Positions 16,492 through 24,877 of a stretch of 64,000 nt of DNA are shown piece after piece (within the stretch, counting starts at the first letter, position 1; each line of letters starts with the position of its first letter). The notes under the pieces are model-generated. The model was not told the origin of the DNA and made no database searches. It was given only the letters and a program-made list of their open reading frames with translations. The position numbers and the translations under genes were made by a program. Origin of the DNA: QHXW01 sp035280425 (GTDB taxonomy: Bacteria > Acidobacteriota > Terriglobia > Bryobacterales > Bryobacteraceae); NCBI GenBank assembly GCA_035280425.1, contig DATEFW010000044.1, forward strand, positions 216,957 to 280,956, read 5' to 3'.

Positions 16492-18666
16492 GAAGACGTG
16501 ATGGCAAAGCGAAACCGCTGCAGCAGCAGCCATGCACTGATAATTGTCATTTTTCTGCCCGTCCGCCCAGTCGCAAACGCCCTTGACAACAATCCACTCC
16601 TTCCGAGCGCGGGCCGCCGCAGACCACAGCCCCGTCCCCTCCATCTCGCCCCCAACCGCATTAGGGAACTGCTCAAGAAGAGCGCTCTTGAACTGGATAT
16701 CATCAATCAGCTTTTCGCCAGAGAGCAGAGGTCCAACGTGTAAGCGACACTTCGACCCATCGGGACGTTCAAAGCTCCACTGCAACGCGTTTCGGAAGCG
16801 ATTGAGGAGAATCTCGCTCGAGGGTGGAACAGGATTTCGAAAATGGAGTTTCTCGCCGACGCGCTGCTGCTCATACGGGATTAGATAATCTCCGACAAGG
16901 ACGTCTGCCGGAGCTTGTTTAGCCCTGGAGGACCCGAATGCAATCCCCACAAGCAACACTGCGATCGGGCGCCAACTGTCAATTGCCGATCCCACGGTAA
17001 GCGTCGCCCCGGTAACACCTTGTGATCCCATTCCGGAGAGGACAACTGCCGCAGTGAAGGCCCCAAAACGACCGAGGTAAAACGTATCGTGTCCATCCGC
17101 GACCTTCCAGATCTTCTGCTGCTTTCGTATTGGGCTCAGTACCCGGAGAACCTGCCTAAGCTCCGTCTCCGTGGCGACTATAATTAACAAACTCACCTTG
17201 ACGTCCTTACGAGCCCTTTGACGAGGGAGAGATTTCAGGGGCGGCAGTTTGGGATCAAACCAATTGGCTTTTGAATAGTCGCCGATTGCGCCCCTCGCGG
17301 GCGTCACCATACCAGAAGTCGGCAGCTTAGGTGCCCGATGTCCCTGATCGTCGTGCAGCCCAAATGTAACTCGCGTGCCGCCTCTAGCCAACTCCAACGA
17401 ATCCAAGGCCAGCACAGTTAGCATGACAGCGGGGCCACCCTGGACATGCCAGAGTCCGTCATGCCCCTGCTGCGACTGAATCCACTCTGCCGCTCTTGAG
17501 GCTGGGCGCTGCCATCCCGAAGGCTGGCTCAAGGCCAATCCGTGAACGGCAAAACAAGTCGAAATAAGACACGGTTCGGAGCTATCCTTAAAAAGTGGCC
17601 ACGCGCCAGATTTCAGTTGGGTCTGGAAGAGCAGTTCGTTCGCTCGCTCGATCGGGTCTTGCTTTAGCGCTTTTGGATTGATCCGCGTCCAAACGAAGGG
17701 AATTATTCCCGCCAACGGGAGATAATCACGAACGCGGCCTTGTTCTCCACCCCAGAAAACTCGCCAAGGCGAGTCGCGCTTGACGTCGCCATTCAGGAGC
17801 GCCCAGAGCCAAGCCTCCGGCCCTTGCTGCCCGGCCATTTGCAGCGCGAGGTCAGATCGGGATAGAAAGAACAACCACCATCCGGCACCTTCTCCAACTC
17901 CGTACTTCGGACCGACAGAGAGGGGTTCGATAAGCCCTCTCAGCCACGGCTCGAACCCGGTAATGTCGAGCCACTCGACAGCTCGAAAAAGAGCAGCATC
18001 TATGAAATCCTCCTCTTCATCACGGAACGAAAAGAATCTGTCGTTCAAACCATTCAGCAGGATTTCTGCCGCTTCTGCCAACGAAATAGTGCCAGCCTTC
18101 GCTCGAGCGACCGCATCCCTCGATGCCGACTTGCCTACACCGTGGTGCGGAATATCCTCACAGATCGCTGCATACCATCGCGCCCTGACTTCATCAGCGC
18201 CAATGGCTGGGAGCTTCCCTCGACTGGCAAGATAAACGGCTGCTTCCACGTCGGCGTCCGCACCACAATCCTCGGCAATCGGCCGCAAAAATAGCTCAGC
18301 CTTTTCAACACTATTAGGCAGTTTGTGAATTAGCCCGATGGCATGCTTGTTGATTTCAATTAACTCCGGGAAAAACGCGCTGACTGGAACACCAAAACTG
18401 CTGTGTGTGCTTGGGTGGATCTGCGCGAGTCGCCTACGAACAACATTGAAGTCGACTATGTCGTTCAGACGAGGGATCGAATTTCGCAGTTCTTCTATGC
18501 GCTGCTCAGAGGGCTCGCCGATCCACCAGTTTGTGAAATTTCCAAGGTCATAGGACAGCCTCACCAAGTCGCTGGCTGGAATACCCTCAAGGTAACGCTT
18601 GATATTGCCACGAGCGGCGTTCCGCCAGTTCTTCGACAGTGGCCGGACGGTTCTCTTCTTTGGCAT
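16462..18666 (-). CDS. QW-repeat helical protein fused to a PNP/MTAN-like nucleosidase domain
   Basis: A 734-residue protein with no signal peptide. Residues from about 320 to 440 contain two QW-type motifs (QTQLKSGAWP and QQGHDGLW, each followed by a hydrophobic helix such as MLTVLALDSLEL), as in alpha/alpha-toroids of terpene cyclases and prenyltransferases. Residues from about 490 to 734 form a phosphorylase-superfamily domain: LLIIVATETELRQVL, VLLVGIAFGS, then GGEMEGTGLW (ribose-binding Met-Glu) and VVKGVCDWADGQKND, with the base-binding Asp. Such domains serve as effectors in bacterial and fungal immune proteins, some cleaving ATP. The first 300 residues are helical and unrecognised. The codon and base composition look less GC-rich than the neighbours, and decayed gene copies flank the 3' end. 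An anti-phage role is inference. Confidence 0.8.
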   Translation of the reverse strand: MPKKRTVRPLSKNWRNAARGNIKRYLEGIPASDLVRLSYDLGNFTNWWIGEPSEQRIEELRNSIPRLNDIVDFNVVRRRLAQIHPSTHSSFGVPVSAFFPELIEINKHAIGLIHKLPNSVEKAELFLRPIAEDCGADADVEAAVYLASRGKLPAIGADEVRARWYAAICEDIPHHGVGKSASRDAVARAKAGTISLAEAAEILLNGLNDRFFSFRDEEEDFIDAALFRAVEWLDITGFEPWLRGLIEPLSVGPKYGVGEGAGWWLFFLSRSDLALQMAGQQGPEAWLWALLNGDVKRDSPWRVFWGGEQGRVRDYLPLAGIIPFVWTRINPKALKQDPIERANELLFQTQLKSGAWPLFKDSSEPCLISTCFAVHGLALSQPSGWQRPASRAAEWIQSQQGHDGLWHVQGGPAVMLTVLALDSLELARGGTRVTFGLHDDQGHRAPKLPTSGMVTPARGAIGDYSKANWFDPKLPPLKSLPRQRARKDVKVSLLIIVATETELRQVLRVLSPIRKQQKIWKVADGHDTFYLGRFGAFTAAVVLSGMGSQGVTGATLTVGSAIDSWRPIAVLLVGIAFGSSRAKQAPADVLVGDYLIPYEQQRVGEKLHFRNPVPPSSEILLNRFRNALQWSFERPDGSKCRLHVGPLLSGEKLIDDIQFKSALLEQFPNAVGGEMEGTGLWSAAARARKEWIVVKGVCDWADGQKNDNYQCMAAAAAVSLCHHVFSDGHALDGI

Positions 18667-18805
18667 CGTTGCAGAACGGTCCCAACCTAGACTATCGCTA
18701 TTTCAGTTTGCTTGCCCCGCCTGCCGCCAAACCCCTTCTTCCACTGACCGGGGAGATTCAACGCCACATCCTCGTTTCGCCTAGCGTGCGATAGAATCGG
18801 CCTAC

Positions 18806-21130
18806 CTAATCACCCCCGCCCCCGCCCTCCCCGCACAACCCCGCCAAAATCTCCATCGCCGCCTGCTTCCCGCGCTCGCCTACTTCGCCCACCGGACCAA
18901 CGCATGACGGACACCCATCGCCGCACGGGCACCGCGCAAGCAGTTCCGCCGTGTCGCGCAGCAGGCGTCCCGTCATCTGGTAAAGCGGCGCGCTCTGTCC
19001 CACGCCGCCCGGATAATTGTCGTAGAGATAAAGATTCGGCTCGAACGCAGACGAGAGCGACTCGGTTCCCAGCGCCACTCCCAGGTCCCGCGGATCGCAC
19101 ATCAGCAGCAGCGACGCCACGCTGCGCAGCGCATTGCCCAGCCCCGCGAGGCCGTTCTGTATTTCGGTCGGCGTGAAATCCGCAAAGCGCGCGAGAAACG
19201 GGGCGGGGAAGTGCAGCCAGAACGCCGTCGTGTGCATCTCCTGCTCCGGCATCGAAAGTTTTCCCGCGCCCACGTTTTCGAGCGTGTAAAACTTGATCTT
19301 CTTGAACCCCACGATCTGCCGGTTCACCCGCACATCGCCATGTAAGCGCTGCGCCGCATCCGCGCCCTCGCCGATCGCCGCGCGCTCCGTTTCCTTCAGC
19401 ACTTTGACTTTCGTGTAGTCGATCGCGTCGGTGAAATAATCGCACTCGACGCGCCGCACGTACGCCTTGCGCTCCTCGTAATCGAACCGCTCCACGTGAT
19501 ACTGCCGCGCTTCGTGCAGGTAAATCGCCTTTTCGTGCAGCGTGGTCAGCGCCGCCGGAAACGCGACTTCCGCGATCACCGCCGGCTCACCCGTGATGTC
19601 CACCACCACGAAATTGTCGCTGGTCACCGCGCGCAGGCTGATGGCATCCGCCGGATAGCTCTCCGAAGTCCAGTGCCACGCTCCAGCCGAATGGTGCAGA
19701 AATCCCGTGTCCTCCAGAAACCGGCACAGGTCCGTGATCTCGTGCGGCCCGAATTTTTCCCGTTCCGCTAGCGGCAGCTCGAACGCCGCGCACTTCATGT
19801 GCGCCAGCAGGATTTCGAGATTGTCGGCGTTGATCGACGCGTGCTCGGGCGACTGACCGAAAAAATATTCCGGGTGCTCGATGATGAACTGATCGACCGG
19901 CGCGCTCGAGGCAACCAGCACCGCCGCCGAAGCGTCCTGCCGCCGCCCCGCCCGTCCCGCCCTCTGCCACGTCGAGGCGATCGTGCCCGGATATCCCGCC
20001 ATCACCACCGCATCGAGCGACCCGATGTCGACGCCGAGCTCCAGCGCATTCGTCGCCACCACCGCCCGGATTTCCCCCTCGCGCAGCCGCCGCTCCGTGT
20101 CGCGACGCTCCCGCGGTAAATACCCGCCGCGATAGCCGCGAATGGTTTCCTCGCCGAACGGCCGCCGCGCGCAGGCGTCTTTGAGATAGGTCACCAGAAT
20201 CTCCGTGGCCAGCCGGTTGTTCGCAAACACCAGCGTCTGCTGCCCGCGCTCGATCAACTCGAGCGCCACCCGCCGCGTCTCGTGGATGTAGCTTCTGCGA
20301 ATCCCCAGGTGCCGGTTCACCACCGGCGGATTATAGAAGATGAAAAACTTCTCGCCCGACGGCGCGCCGTTCCGCTCGACCAACTCAAACGGCATCTCCG
20401 CGAGCGCCTCCGCCAGTTCCCGTGGATTCGCAATCGTCGCCGACGAGCAGATGAATTGCGGCGCCGCGCCATAGAATGCCGCGATGCGCTTCAGCCGCCG
20501 CAAAATGTTCGCCAGATGGCTGCCGTAAACGCCGCGGTAGTAATGCAGCTCGTCGATGACGATATACCGCAGATTTTCGAACAGCTTCGCCCACCGCGTG
20601 TGATGCGGCAGAATGCCGGTGTGCAGCATATCCGGGTTGGTGAAAACGACGTTGGCGCGGCTGCGTATGGCCTTGCGGGCGTCCTGCGGGGTGTCGCCAT
20701 CGTAGGTGAACGCGCGGATCTCGGCGCCGAGATTGTCTGCAATCGATTGAAATGAATGGAGTTGATCTTCGGCGAGGGCTTTGGTCGGGAACAGGTATAT
20801 GGCGCGGGCTTCCGGATCCGCAAGCAAGCGATTGAAAACAGGCAGGTTGTAGCACAATGTCTTACCGCTCGCGGTAGGCGTCACGGCCACGACGTTCTTT
20901 CCGGACTCGGCAAGCTTAAATGCTTCCGCCTGATGAACATACAGCCGCTCGACGCCGAGCGCGGCGCGCAGACGGGCGTCTACGGCGTGCGGAATGTCCT
21001 CAAACGTTCCCGAACTCGCCGGCTGATGATGGATGGCGCGGATGGGCGAATTGGGTTCGTTCTGCAATTTTTCGAAATCGCGAATCACAGCGACCAAGCC
21101 GGGTTCGTTTTTGATAGCAAGTGAAAGCAT
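18806..21130 (-). CDS. DEAD/DEAH-box helicase with Cys-cluster C-terminus (MrfA/YprA-like)
   Basis: A 774-residue superfamily 2 helicase. Motifs in order are the Q-motif-like VHQAEAF, Walker A TPTASGKT, TNPDMLH, the DEAH-type box IDELHYY (DELH), SSATI, then in domain 2 VFANNRLATE and QRAGRAGRRQ. The C-terminal DUF1998-like part ends in CPCGDGCPSC, four Cys that bind zinc in relatives. This matches MrfA/YprA, which in Bacillus repairs mitomycin damage with the exonuclease MrfB; no MrfB is nearby. The ATG at 21130 is used because the frame upstream gives a Ser/Arg-rich extension unlike the family. Confidence 0.88.
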   Translation of the reverse strand: MLSLAIKNEPGLVAVIRDFEKLQNEPNSPIRAIHHQPASSGTFEDIPHAVDARLRAALGVERLYVHQAEAFKLAESGKNVVAVTPTASGKTLCYNLPVFNRLLADPEARAIYLFPTKALAEDQLHSFQSIADNLGAEIRAFTYDGDTPQDARKAIRSRANVVFTNPDMLHTGILPHHTRWAKLFENLRYIVIDELHYYRGVYGSHLANILRRLKRIAAFYGAAPQFICSSATIANPRELAEALAEMPFELVERNGAPSGEKFFIFYNPPVVNRHLGIRRSYIHETRRVALELIERGQQTLVFANNRLATEILVTYLKDACARRPFGEETIRGYRGGYLPRERRDTERRLREGEIRAVVATNALELGVDIGSLDAVVMAGYPGTIASTWQRAGRAGRRQDASAAVLVASSAPVDQFIIEHPEYFFGQSPEHASINADNLEILLAHMKCAAFELPLAEREKFGPHEITDLCRFLEDTGFLHHSAGAWHWTSESYPADAISLRAVTSDNFVVVDITGEPAVIAEVAFPAALTTLHEKAIYLHEARQYHVERFDYEERKAYVRRVECDYFTDAIDYTKVKVLKETERAAIGEGADAAQRLHGDVRVNRQIVGFKKIKFYTLENVGAGKLSMPEQEMHTTAFWLHFPAPFLARFADFTPTEIQNGLAGLGNALRSVASLLLMCDPRDLGVALGTESLSSAFEPNLYLYDNYPGGVGQSAPLYQMTGRLLRDTAELLARCPCGDGCPSCVGPVGEVGERGKQAAMEILAGLCGEGGGGGD

Positions 21131-21191
21131 ACTTCGCCTTTTCTTTGCCAAGAGTACACGAAAGCTCAGAGGAGAACAAGAGGCGAAGAAT

Positions 21192-21509
21192 TTAAGCGGC
21201 GGCGCGGCGGATGAATTCGTAGCGGTCGAGCGTGGCGGCGATGCGGTGCGGGCCGAAATCCAGTGCCTTCTCGAGGCGAACGACTTTGCCGGTGCAGCGG
21301 AGATCGACTTTGATGCCGTTGGCATCGGTCAGGGCTACTACATATTCGATAGTGCCGCCGACGGCAATTTCTCTATCGCATTCGAACAAAACGCCGCAGG
21401 AGCTGATATTGCGAGTGGTTGCTGAATAGACAACCTGGCCGGCGCCGATTCGCAGGACGCGAAGCGGGAGCGCAAGCTCGAAACGCTGGTTTTTGCGCTG
21501 TTCGACCAC
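21192..21509 (-). CDS. PilZ domain protein
   Basis: A 105-residue single PilZ domain. The c-di-GMP binding features are RKNQRFELALPLRV (an arginine-rich RxxxR) and RNISSCGVLFEC, which corresponds to the D/NxSxxG motif. It may therefore sense c-di-GMP, or be one of the many acidobacterial PilZ proteins that have drifted. The start is GTG. It is preceded by a short intergenic region and not co-transcribed with the helicase gene on sequence evidence alone (61-base gap). Confidence 0.85.
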   Translation of the reverse strand: MVEQRKNQRFELALPLRVLRIGAGQVVYSATTRNISSCGVLFECDREIAVGGTIEYVVALTDANGIKVDLRCTGKVVRLEKALDFGPHRIAATLDRYEFIRRAAA

Positions 21510-21584
21510 CGTGACCTAGGTTATTCGCTTTAGGTGCGGCGGTCAATAGTTCTGATAACAAACAGGTTATGGTACCAGGGTAAA

Positions 21585-21606
21585 CGGGCGGCGTTGGGGC
21601 CGCCCG
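21585..21606 (-). terminator. strong hairpin downstream of atpE
   Basis: An 8-bp perfect GC-rich stem (CGGGCGGC/GCCGCCCG) with a 6-base loop, 14 bases behind the atpE stop. On the minus strand it is followed by TTTACC, only a short T run. It likely ends the hemD-atp operon. Confidence 0.55.
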
Positions 21607-21620
21607 CCAAACCCTCGAAT

Positions 21621-21923
21621 TTACTTCACTTTGACCGCGATGATGACCAGTGTGTACAGCGCCAGCGACTCGATCAGCACGAGGCCGATCAGCAGCGCGA
21701 AGCGGATGGCAGCCGATGCGCCCGGGTTGCGTCCCATGCCTTCGGCAGCGGCGGCGGTGGCTTTGGCCTGCGCGAGACCGCAGAGACCGGAAGCGATGGC
21801 CATGGAAAAGCCGGAGGTGATGGCTACCCAGTGGTAGTTGGCCTCGGGCGTCGATTCGGCGGCGAAGATCGGGCTGGCGAAGACGAACAGCGCGAGCAGC
21901 AGCCAGAACATCTTGACTTTCAT
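21621..21923 (-). CDS. atpE: ATP synthase F0 subunit c with N-terminal signal peptide
   Basis: A 100-residue proteolipid. The mature part has two membrane helices joined by the polar loop GMGRNPGA, which contacts the F1 stalk; the ion-binding carboxylate is Glu in GLVLIESLALYTL. About 20 residues are added at the N-terminus (MFWLLLALFVFASPIFAAES) and look like a cleavable signal sequence, so the precursor is longer than the usual subunit c of about 75-85 residues. No clear sodium-binding signature (Q in helix 1 plus ES in helix 2) was verified, although ES is present. An AAGGAG site precedes the ATG. Confidence 0.9.
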   Translation of the reverse strand: MKVKMFWLLLALFVFASPIFAAESTPEANYHWVAITSGFSMAIASGLCGLAQAKATAAAAEGMGRNPGASAAIRFALLIGLVLIESLALYTLVIIAVKVK

Positions 21924-22017
21924 TGTTTGATACTCCTTCGTAAGAATTGCTTCCAGGAGGTGGTTCCCGTCATCCTCTTGCAGCCGGTCTCACACTGGAA
22001 GCTGCATAAAGCCGGAA

Positions 22018-22758
22018 TTAATGCTGCTCGTGCGGCACGGTCTCGGATAAATAGATCATCGCCAGGAGCACGAAAATATAAGCTTGCAGGAACGAAACAA
22101 AAACATGAAGTCCCATGAACACCGCGGGTGCGACCAGATAGGTGAGTCCTAGAAACACCGTGGTCACTTTTTCGCCGGCCAGCATATTGGCGAACAGACG
22201 AATGGTGAGCGACAGGGGCCGGGCCATGTGGCTGACCAACTCGATTGGAAGCATGAGCGGTGCGAGCCACCAGATGGGTCCGGCGAAATGCGCCAGGTAT
22301 TTAAAAATTCCCTGCTGCTTAAATCCCATGAAATTGTAGTAGCAAAAGACCAGCAGGGCGCAGCCGGCAGGCACAGGCGGGCTCATGGTGGGGGACTCGA
22401 AGCCGGGAATGATCCCGATCAGATTACTAAATAGGATAAAAATGAATAGCGTGCCCAGAAAAGGCAGGAAGCGGGGACCTTCGTGGCCAATGTTGTCGTG
22501 GGTTTCGCCGTGCAGGAAGTCATAAACAATCTCGAACATGTGCTGGAGGGCGCCGGGACGGTCCATGGACAGTCTGGGCCGCAGCATGGCGAACAGGACC
22601 ACGATGATGAGCGCGACCACGAGCTGCATGGTGATGAAATTGGTCCAGGGGTGGGCGGGGTCAGCAGCGTGGACGTGAAAGAGCGAGAGCAGGGAATTGC
22701 CCAACCCGGCCAGGCGCGCGTTAAACAGTCTGGTCAGCCAGATTTCATGTTCCGGCAT
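22018..22758 (-). CDS. atpB: ATP synthase F0 subunit a
   Basis: A 246-residue polytopic subunit that forms the two proton half-channels. The essential Arg is in PLSLTIRLFANMLAGE; FLPFLGTLFIFILFSNLIG and GLHVFVSFLQAYIFVLLAMIY are the other conserved stretches. It overlaps the end of atpI by 14 bases and is followed after 94 bases by atpE. Subunits b, delta and all of F1 are absent from this locus. Confidence 0.94.
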   Translation of the reverse strand: MPEHEIWLTRLFNARLAGLGNSLLSLFHVHAADPAHPWTNFITMQLVVALIIVVLFAMLRPRLSMDRPGALQHMFEIVYDFLHGETHDNIGHEGPRFLPFLGTLFIFILFSNLIGIIPGFESPTMSPPVPAGCALLVFCYYNFMGFKQQGIFKYLAHFAGPIWWLAPLMLPIELVSHMARPLSLTIRLFANMLAGEKVTTVFLGLTYLVAPAVFMGLHVFVSFLQAYIFVLLAMIYLSETVPHEQH

Positions 22759-23134
22759 AAATTAATTCGAAAAGAATCTCCAGAATGACGGCGGCTGTAG
22801 GCACAAACAAGCCGATCAGCGCAGCCGCCACAGACAGCGCGGTGAACTTCACTATAACATAGGCTCCTGCGCCCAAAAGCAGGTAACGAAGGCCGAGCAT
22901 GACGGCCACGCGCGCCTTGGGCGGCTTGCCGGCGGCGGCTTCGCCGAGCGAGGTCACCAGTTGTTTCAACCAGCGGAAATTCAGCCAGCCGGCTGCGGTT
23001 CCCAGAGAATACCCGGCGGCCCAGGGCCGTCCGCCGTAGATCGCGGCGGCGACCAGGCCTGCTCCGCTCAAGATGAGAATCCAGAGGTGAATGCGGCGGA
23101 GCGCGCGCTGGAAGAACAACTCATGAGGGTCCAT
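22745..23134 (-). CDS. atpI: ATP synthase subunit I-like protein
   Basis: A 129-residue four-helix membrane protein of the AtpI type, which helps the assembly of the c-ring in other bacteria. Visible are IHLWILILSGAGLVAAAI, SLGTAAGWLNFRWLKQLV and two C-terminal helices. Sequence conservation in this family is weak, so the call rests mainly on topology and position: it overlaps atpZ by 14 bases upstream and atpB by 14 bases downstream. Confidence 0.8.
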   Translation of the reverse strand: MDPHELFFQRALRRIHLWILILSGAGLVAAAIYGGRPWAAGYSLGTAAGWLNFRWLKQLVTSLGEAAAGKPPKARVAVMLGLRYLLLGAGAYVIVKFTALSVAAALIGLFVPTAAVILEILFELIYAGT

Positions 23135-23339
23135 CGTCGTTTACGCTCCGCATCAAGCGGCGGATGAGCTCCACGAAACCGGCGGCAATTCCCAGGATGA
23201 GGAAGACCACGTAAAGATAGTGCGTGCCGAAGGCTTTATCGAGAAGATAGCCGGCGGCGTAGCCGACGAAGGTGGTCGCAGGTAAAAGGAATGCGAGCGA
23301 GGTGTACTCACCGACGGTGGTGGTGAAATTTTTTTTCAT
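23121..23339 (-). CDS. atpZ: AtpZ/AtpI-family small membrane protein
   Basis: A 72-residue protein with two hydrophobic helices (LAFLLPATTFVGYAAGYLLDK and YLYVVFLILGIAAGFVELI), the pattern of AtpZ, a partner of AtpI in ATP synthase assembly or magnesium/calcium movement. It lies first in the atp gene set, 38 bases after hemD, and overlaps atpI by 14 bases. Confidence 0.8.
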   Translation of the reverse strand: MKKNFTTTVGEYTSLAFLLPATTFVGYAAGYLLDKAFGTHYLYVVFLILGIAAGFVELIRRLMRSVNDDGPS

Positions 23340-23377
23340 GGCGGGTCAGCGGGACTGGCCGCGGTTGCGGTGCGCGA

Positions 23378-24211
23378 TCACGACGACGCATGCCATTGTT
23401 TTGCCTTGAGCAGGGCGTGCGCGCGCTCGGCGGCTTCCTGGACGAGGAAGCCCATCTTAGGATGGCTCGGCTCGAAATCGACGCGGATGCCGTTGTCTTC
23501 GAGGGCTTCGGTGGTGGCGGGGCCGACCGATGCCACGATCATTTTGGAAAGCGCGGTGCGGACGTAATCTTCGAGGCCTTTTTCGGAGGCCACGCGGAGG
23601 AGATGATCGATCTGGACCGAGGTGGTGAAGAGAGCCACGTCGATTTCTTCCGCGGCGATGCGCTCGGCGGCTTCGCGGAGAGGGGCGGTGTCCTCGGGGA
23701 GTTCCCACTGATAGACGCGGACGGGAGTGACTTCGGCGCCGCGCTTGCGCAGGCCGGCGAGGAGTTCGGCGCTGGGGCGGCCATACTCCTGCACGGCGAT
23801 GCGGCGCTCGGGGCGGTTTTCGGTCGCGGACAGAATCTCGCGCCAGGTGTTGGGTTCCGGAACCTGGATGGTGACAGGCACGTTCATTTCCCGGAGGACG
23901 GCGATAGGTTTCGAGCCGCGCGCGACGACGGCGATGCGGCGCAGAGCTTCGGGGAACCGGTCAGGCGGAAATTTCGCGGCGATCGCCTGGTTGAGGATGC
24001 GCGTGCCGACTCCGGTGAGAAAGATCATCATGTCGAACTCGCCGGCGAAGAGGCGCTCGGCGAAGCGCCAAGCCTCTTCGTTGCGCTCGATGGGGGCTTC
24101 GCGCATGGAAGGGACGACGATGGGCTCGCCCTGCTGCTTGCGGATGAGAGCGGCCATTTCGGCGCCGCGGCGGCTTTCAAACGAGATGACTTTCAGGCCC
24201 GCGAACGACAT
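23378..24211 (-). CDS. hemD: uroporphyrinogen-III synthase
   Basis: A 277-residue HemD-fold protein that closes hydroxymethylbilane into uroporphyrinogen III in haem synthesis. Family features are FESRRGAEMAALIRKQQGEP at the start, FDMMIFLTGVGTRIL, the central RIAVQEYGRPSAELLAGLRKRG, then VALFTTSVQIDHLL and ASVGPATTEALEDNGIRVDF. Conservation is low in this family, but the order is typical. It leads the operon with the F0 genes; a TATAAT at 24226-24231 is its likely -10. The link between haem and ATP synthase genes may be only shared expression. Confidence 0.85.
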   Translation of the reverse strand: MSFAGLKVISFESRRGAEMAALIRKQQGEPIVVPSMREAPIERNEEAWRFAERLFAGEFDMMIFLTGVGTRILNQAIAAKFPPDRFPEALRRIAVVARGSKPIAVLREMNVPVTIQVPEPNTWREILSATENRPERRIAVQEYGRPSAELLAGLRKRGAEVTPVRVYQWELPEDTAPLREAAERIAAEEIDVALFTTSVQIDHLLRVASEKGLEDYVRTALSKMIVASVGPATTEALEDNGIRVDFEPSHPKMGFLVQEAAERAHALLKAKQWHASS

Positions 24212-24225
24212 AGCAGTTACCGTAA

Positions 24226-24231
24226 ATTATA
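24226..24231 (-). promoter_or_regulatory. -10 box (TATAAT) of the hemD-atp operon
   Basis: A perfect TATAAT on the minus strand ends 14 bases before the hemD ATG, predicting a very short leader of about seven bases. No clear -35 is present. Confidence 0.45.
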
Positions 24232-24275
24232 GCGGCGGAGGGCCGGGTGCGCGCGGAGCGTGCGAATATGAACCG

Positions 24276-24800
24276 ATGGACCTGCAATATCCGATTGGGA
24301 AGTTTGCGTGGAGCGGGAAGAATTCGGACGCGGAGCGGCAAGTTCTGATCCACCAAATTGAAGATGCCCCGTTGAAAATGCGCGCGGCGGTTGCGGGGCT
24401 TTCGGAGAATCAGCTCGATACGCCCTACCGGCCCGGTGGATGGACGGTGCGGCAGGTGGTGCATCACGTTCCGGAAAGCCACATGAACAGCTACATCCGT
24501 TTTCGGCTGGCGATTACCGAGGATGAGCCGACGATTAAGCCGTACGATCAGACGCGCTGGGCAGAGCTGAGCGATTCGCGCACGGCGCCGGCGGAGATTT
24601 CGCTCGCGCTGCTTGAGGCGCTGCACCGGCGGTGGGTTTTGTTTCTGCGCACACTCGAGCCGGCGGATTTCGCGAAAAAATTCCGGCATCCGGAGCTGGG
24701 CGAAGTGAGCCTGGACATGAACCTGTCGCTTTATGCGTGGCACGGGCGGCATCACGTGGCGCACATTATGGGGCTGCGGGAGCGGATGGGGTGGAAGTGA
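24276..24800 (+). CDS. DinB/YfiT-type putative bacillithiol transferase
   Basis: A 174-residue DinB-fold protein of the YfiT/BstA subgroup. The metal ligands are expected in QVVHHVPESHMN and near the C-terminus in YAWHGRHHVAHIMGL. YfiT-like proteins bind nickel or zinc, and Bacillus relatives transfer bacillithiol to electrophiles such as fosfomycin-like compounds. It opens with DLQYPIGKF, as in the family (relatives read LRYPIGKF). The ATG at 24276 is chosen because homology begins there, although the frame is open upstream antisense to hemD. With bshB1 at 10.2 kb this argues that the host makes bacillithiol. Confidence 0.88.
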   Translation: MDLQYPIGKFAWSGKNSDAERQVLIHQIEDAPLKMRAAVAGLSENQLDTPYRPGGWTVRQVVHHVPESHMNSYIRFRLAITEDEPTIKPYDQTRWAELSDSRTAPAEISLALLEALHRRWVLFLRTLEPADFAKKFRHPELGEVSLDMNLSLYAWHGRHHVAHIMGLRERMGWK

Positions 24801-24877
24801 ATGGGGCGGGTGCGGAACTCAGGGCGCCTCGCGGCAGTTTATGATGAAGGAGTTCGAAGGGCAGGGAGGAGATTCCA

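Noticed and set aside
18690..18784. Plus-strand frame ending AAKPLLPLTGEIQRHILVSPS
   Set aside because: Looks coding-like and may be the end of a lost gene, but it is too short and matches no family I can name.
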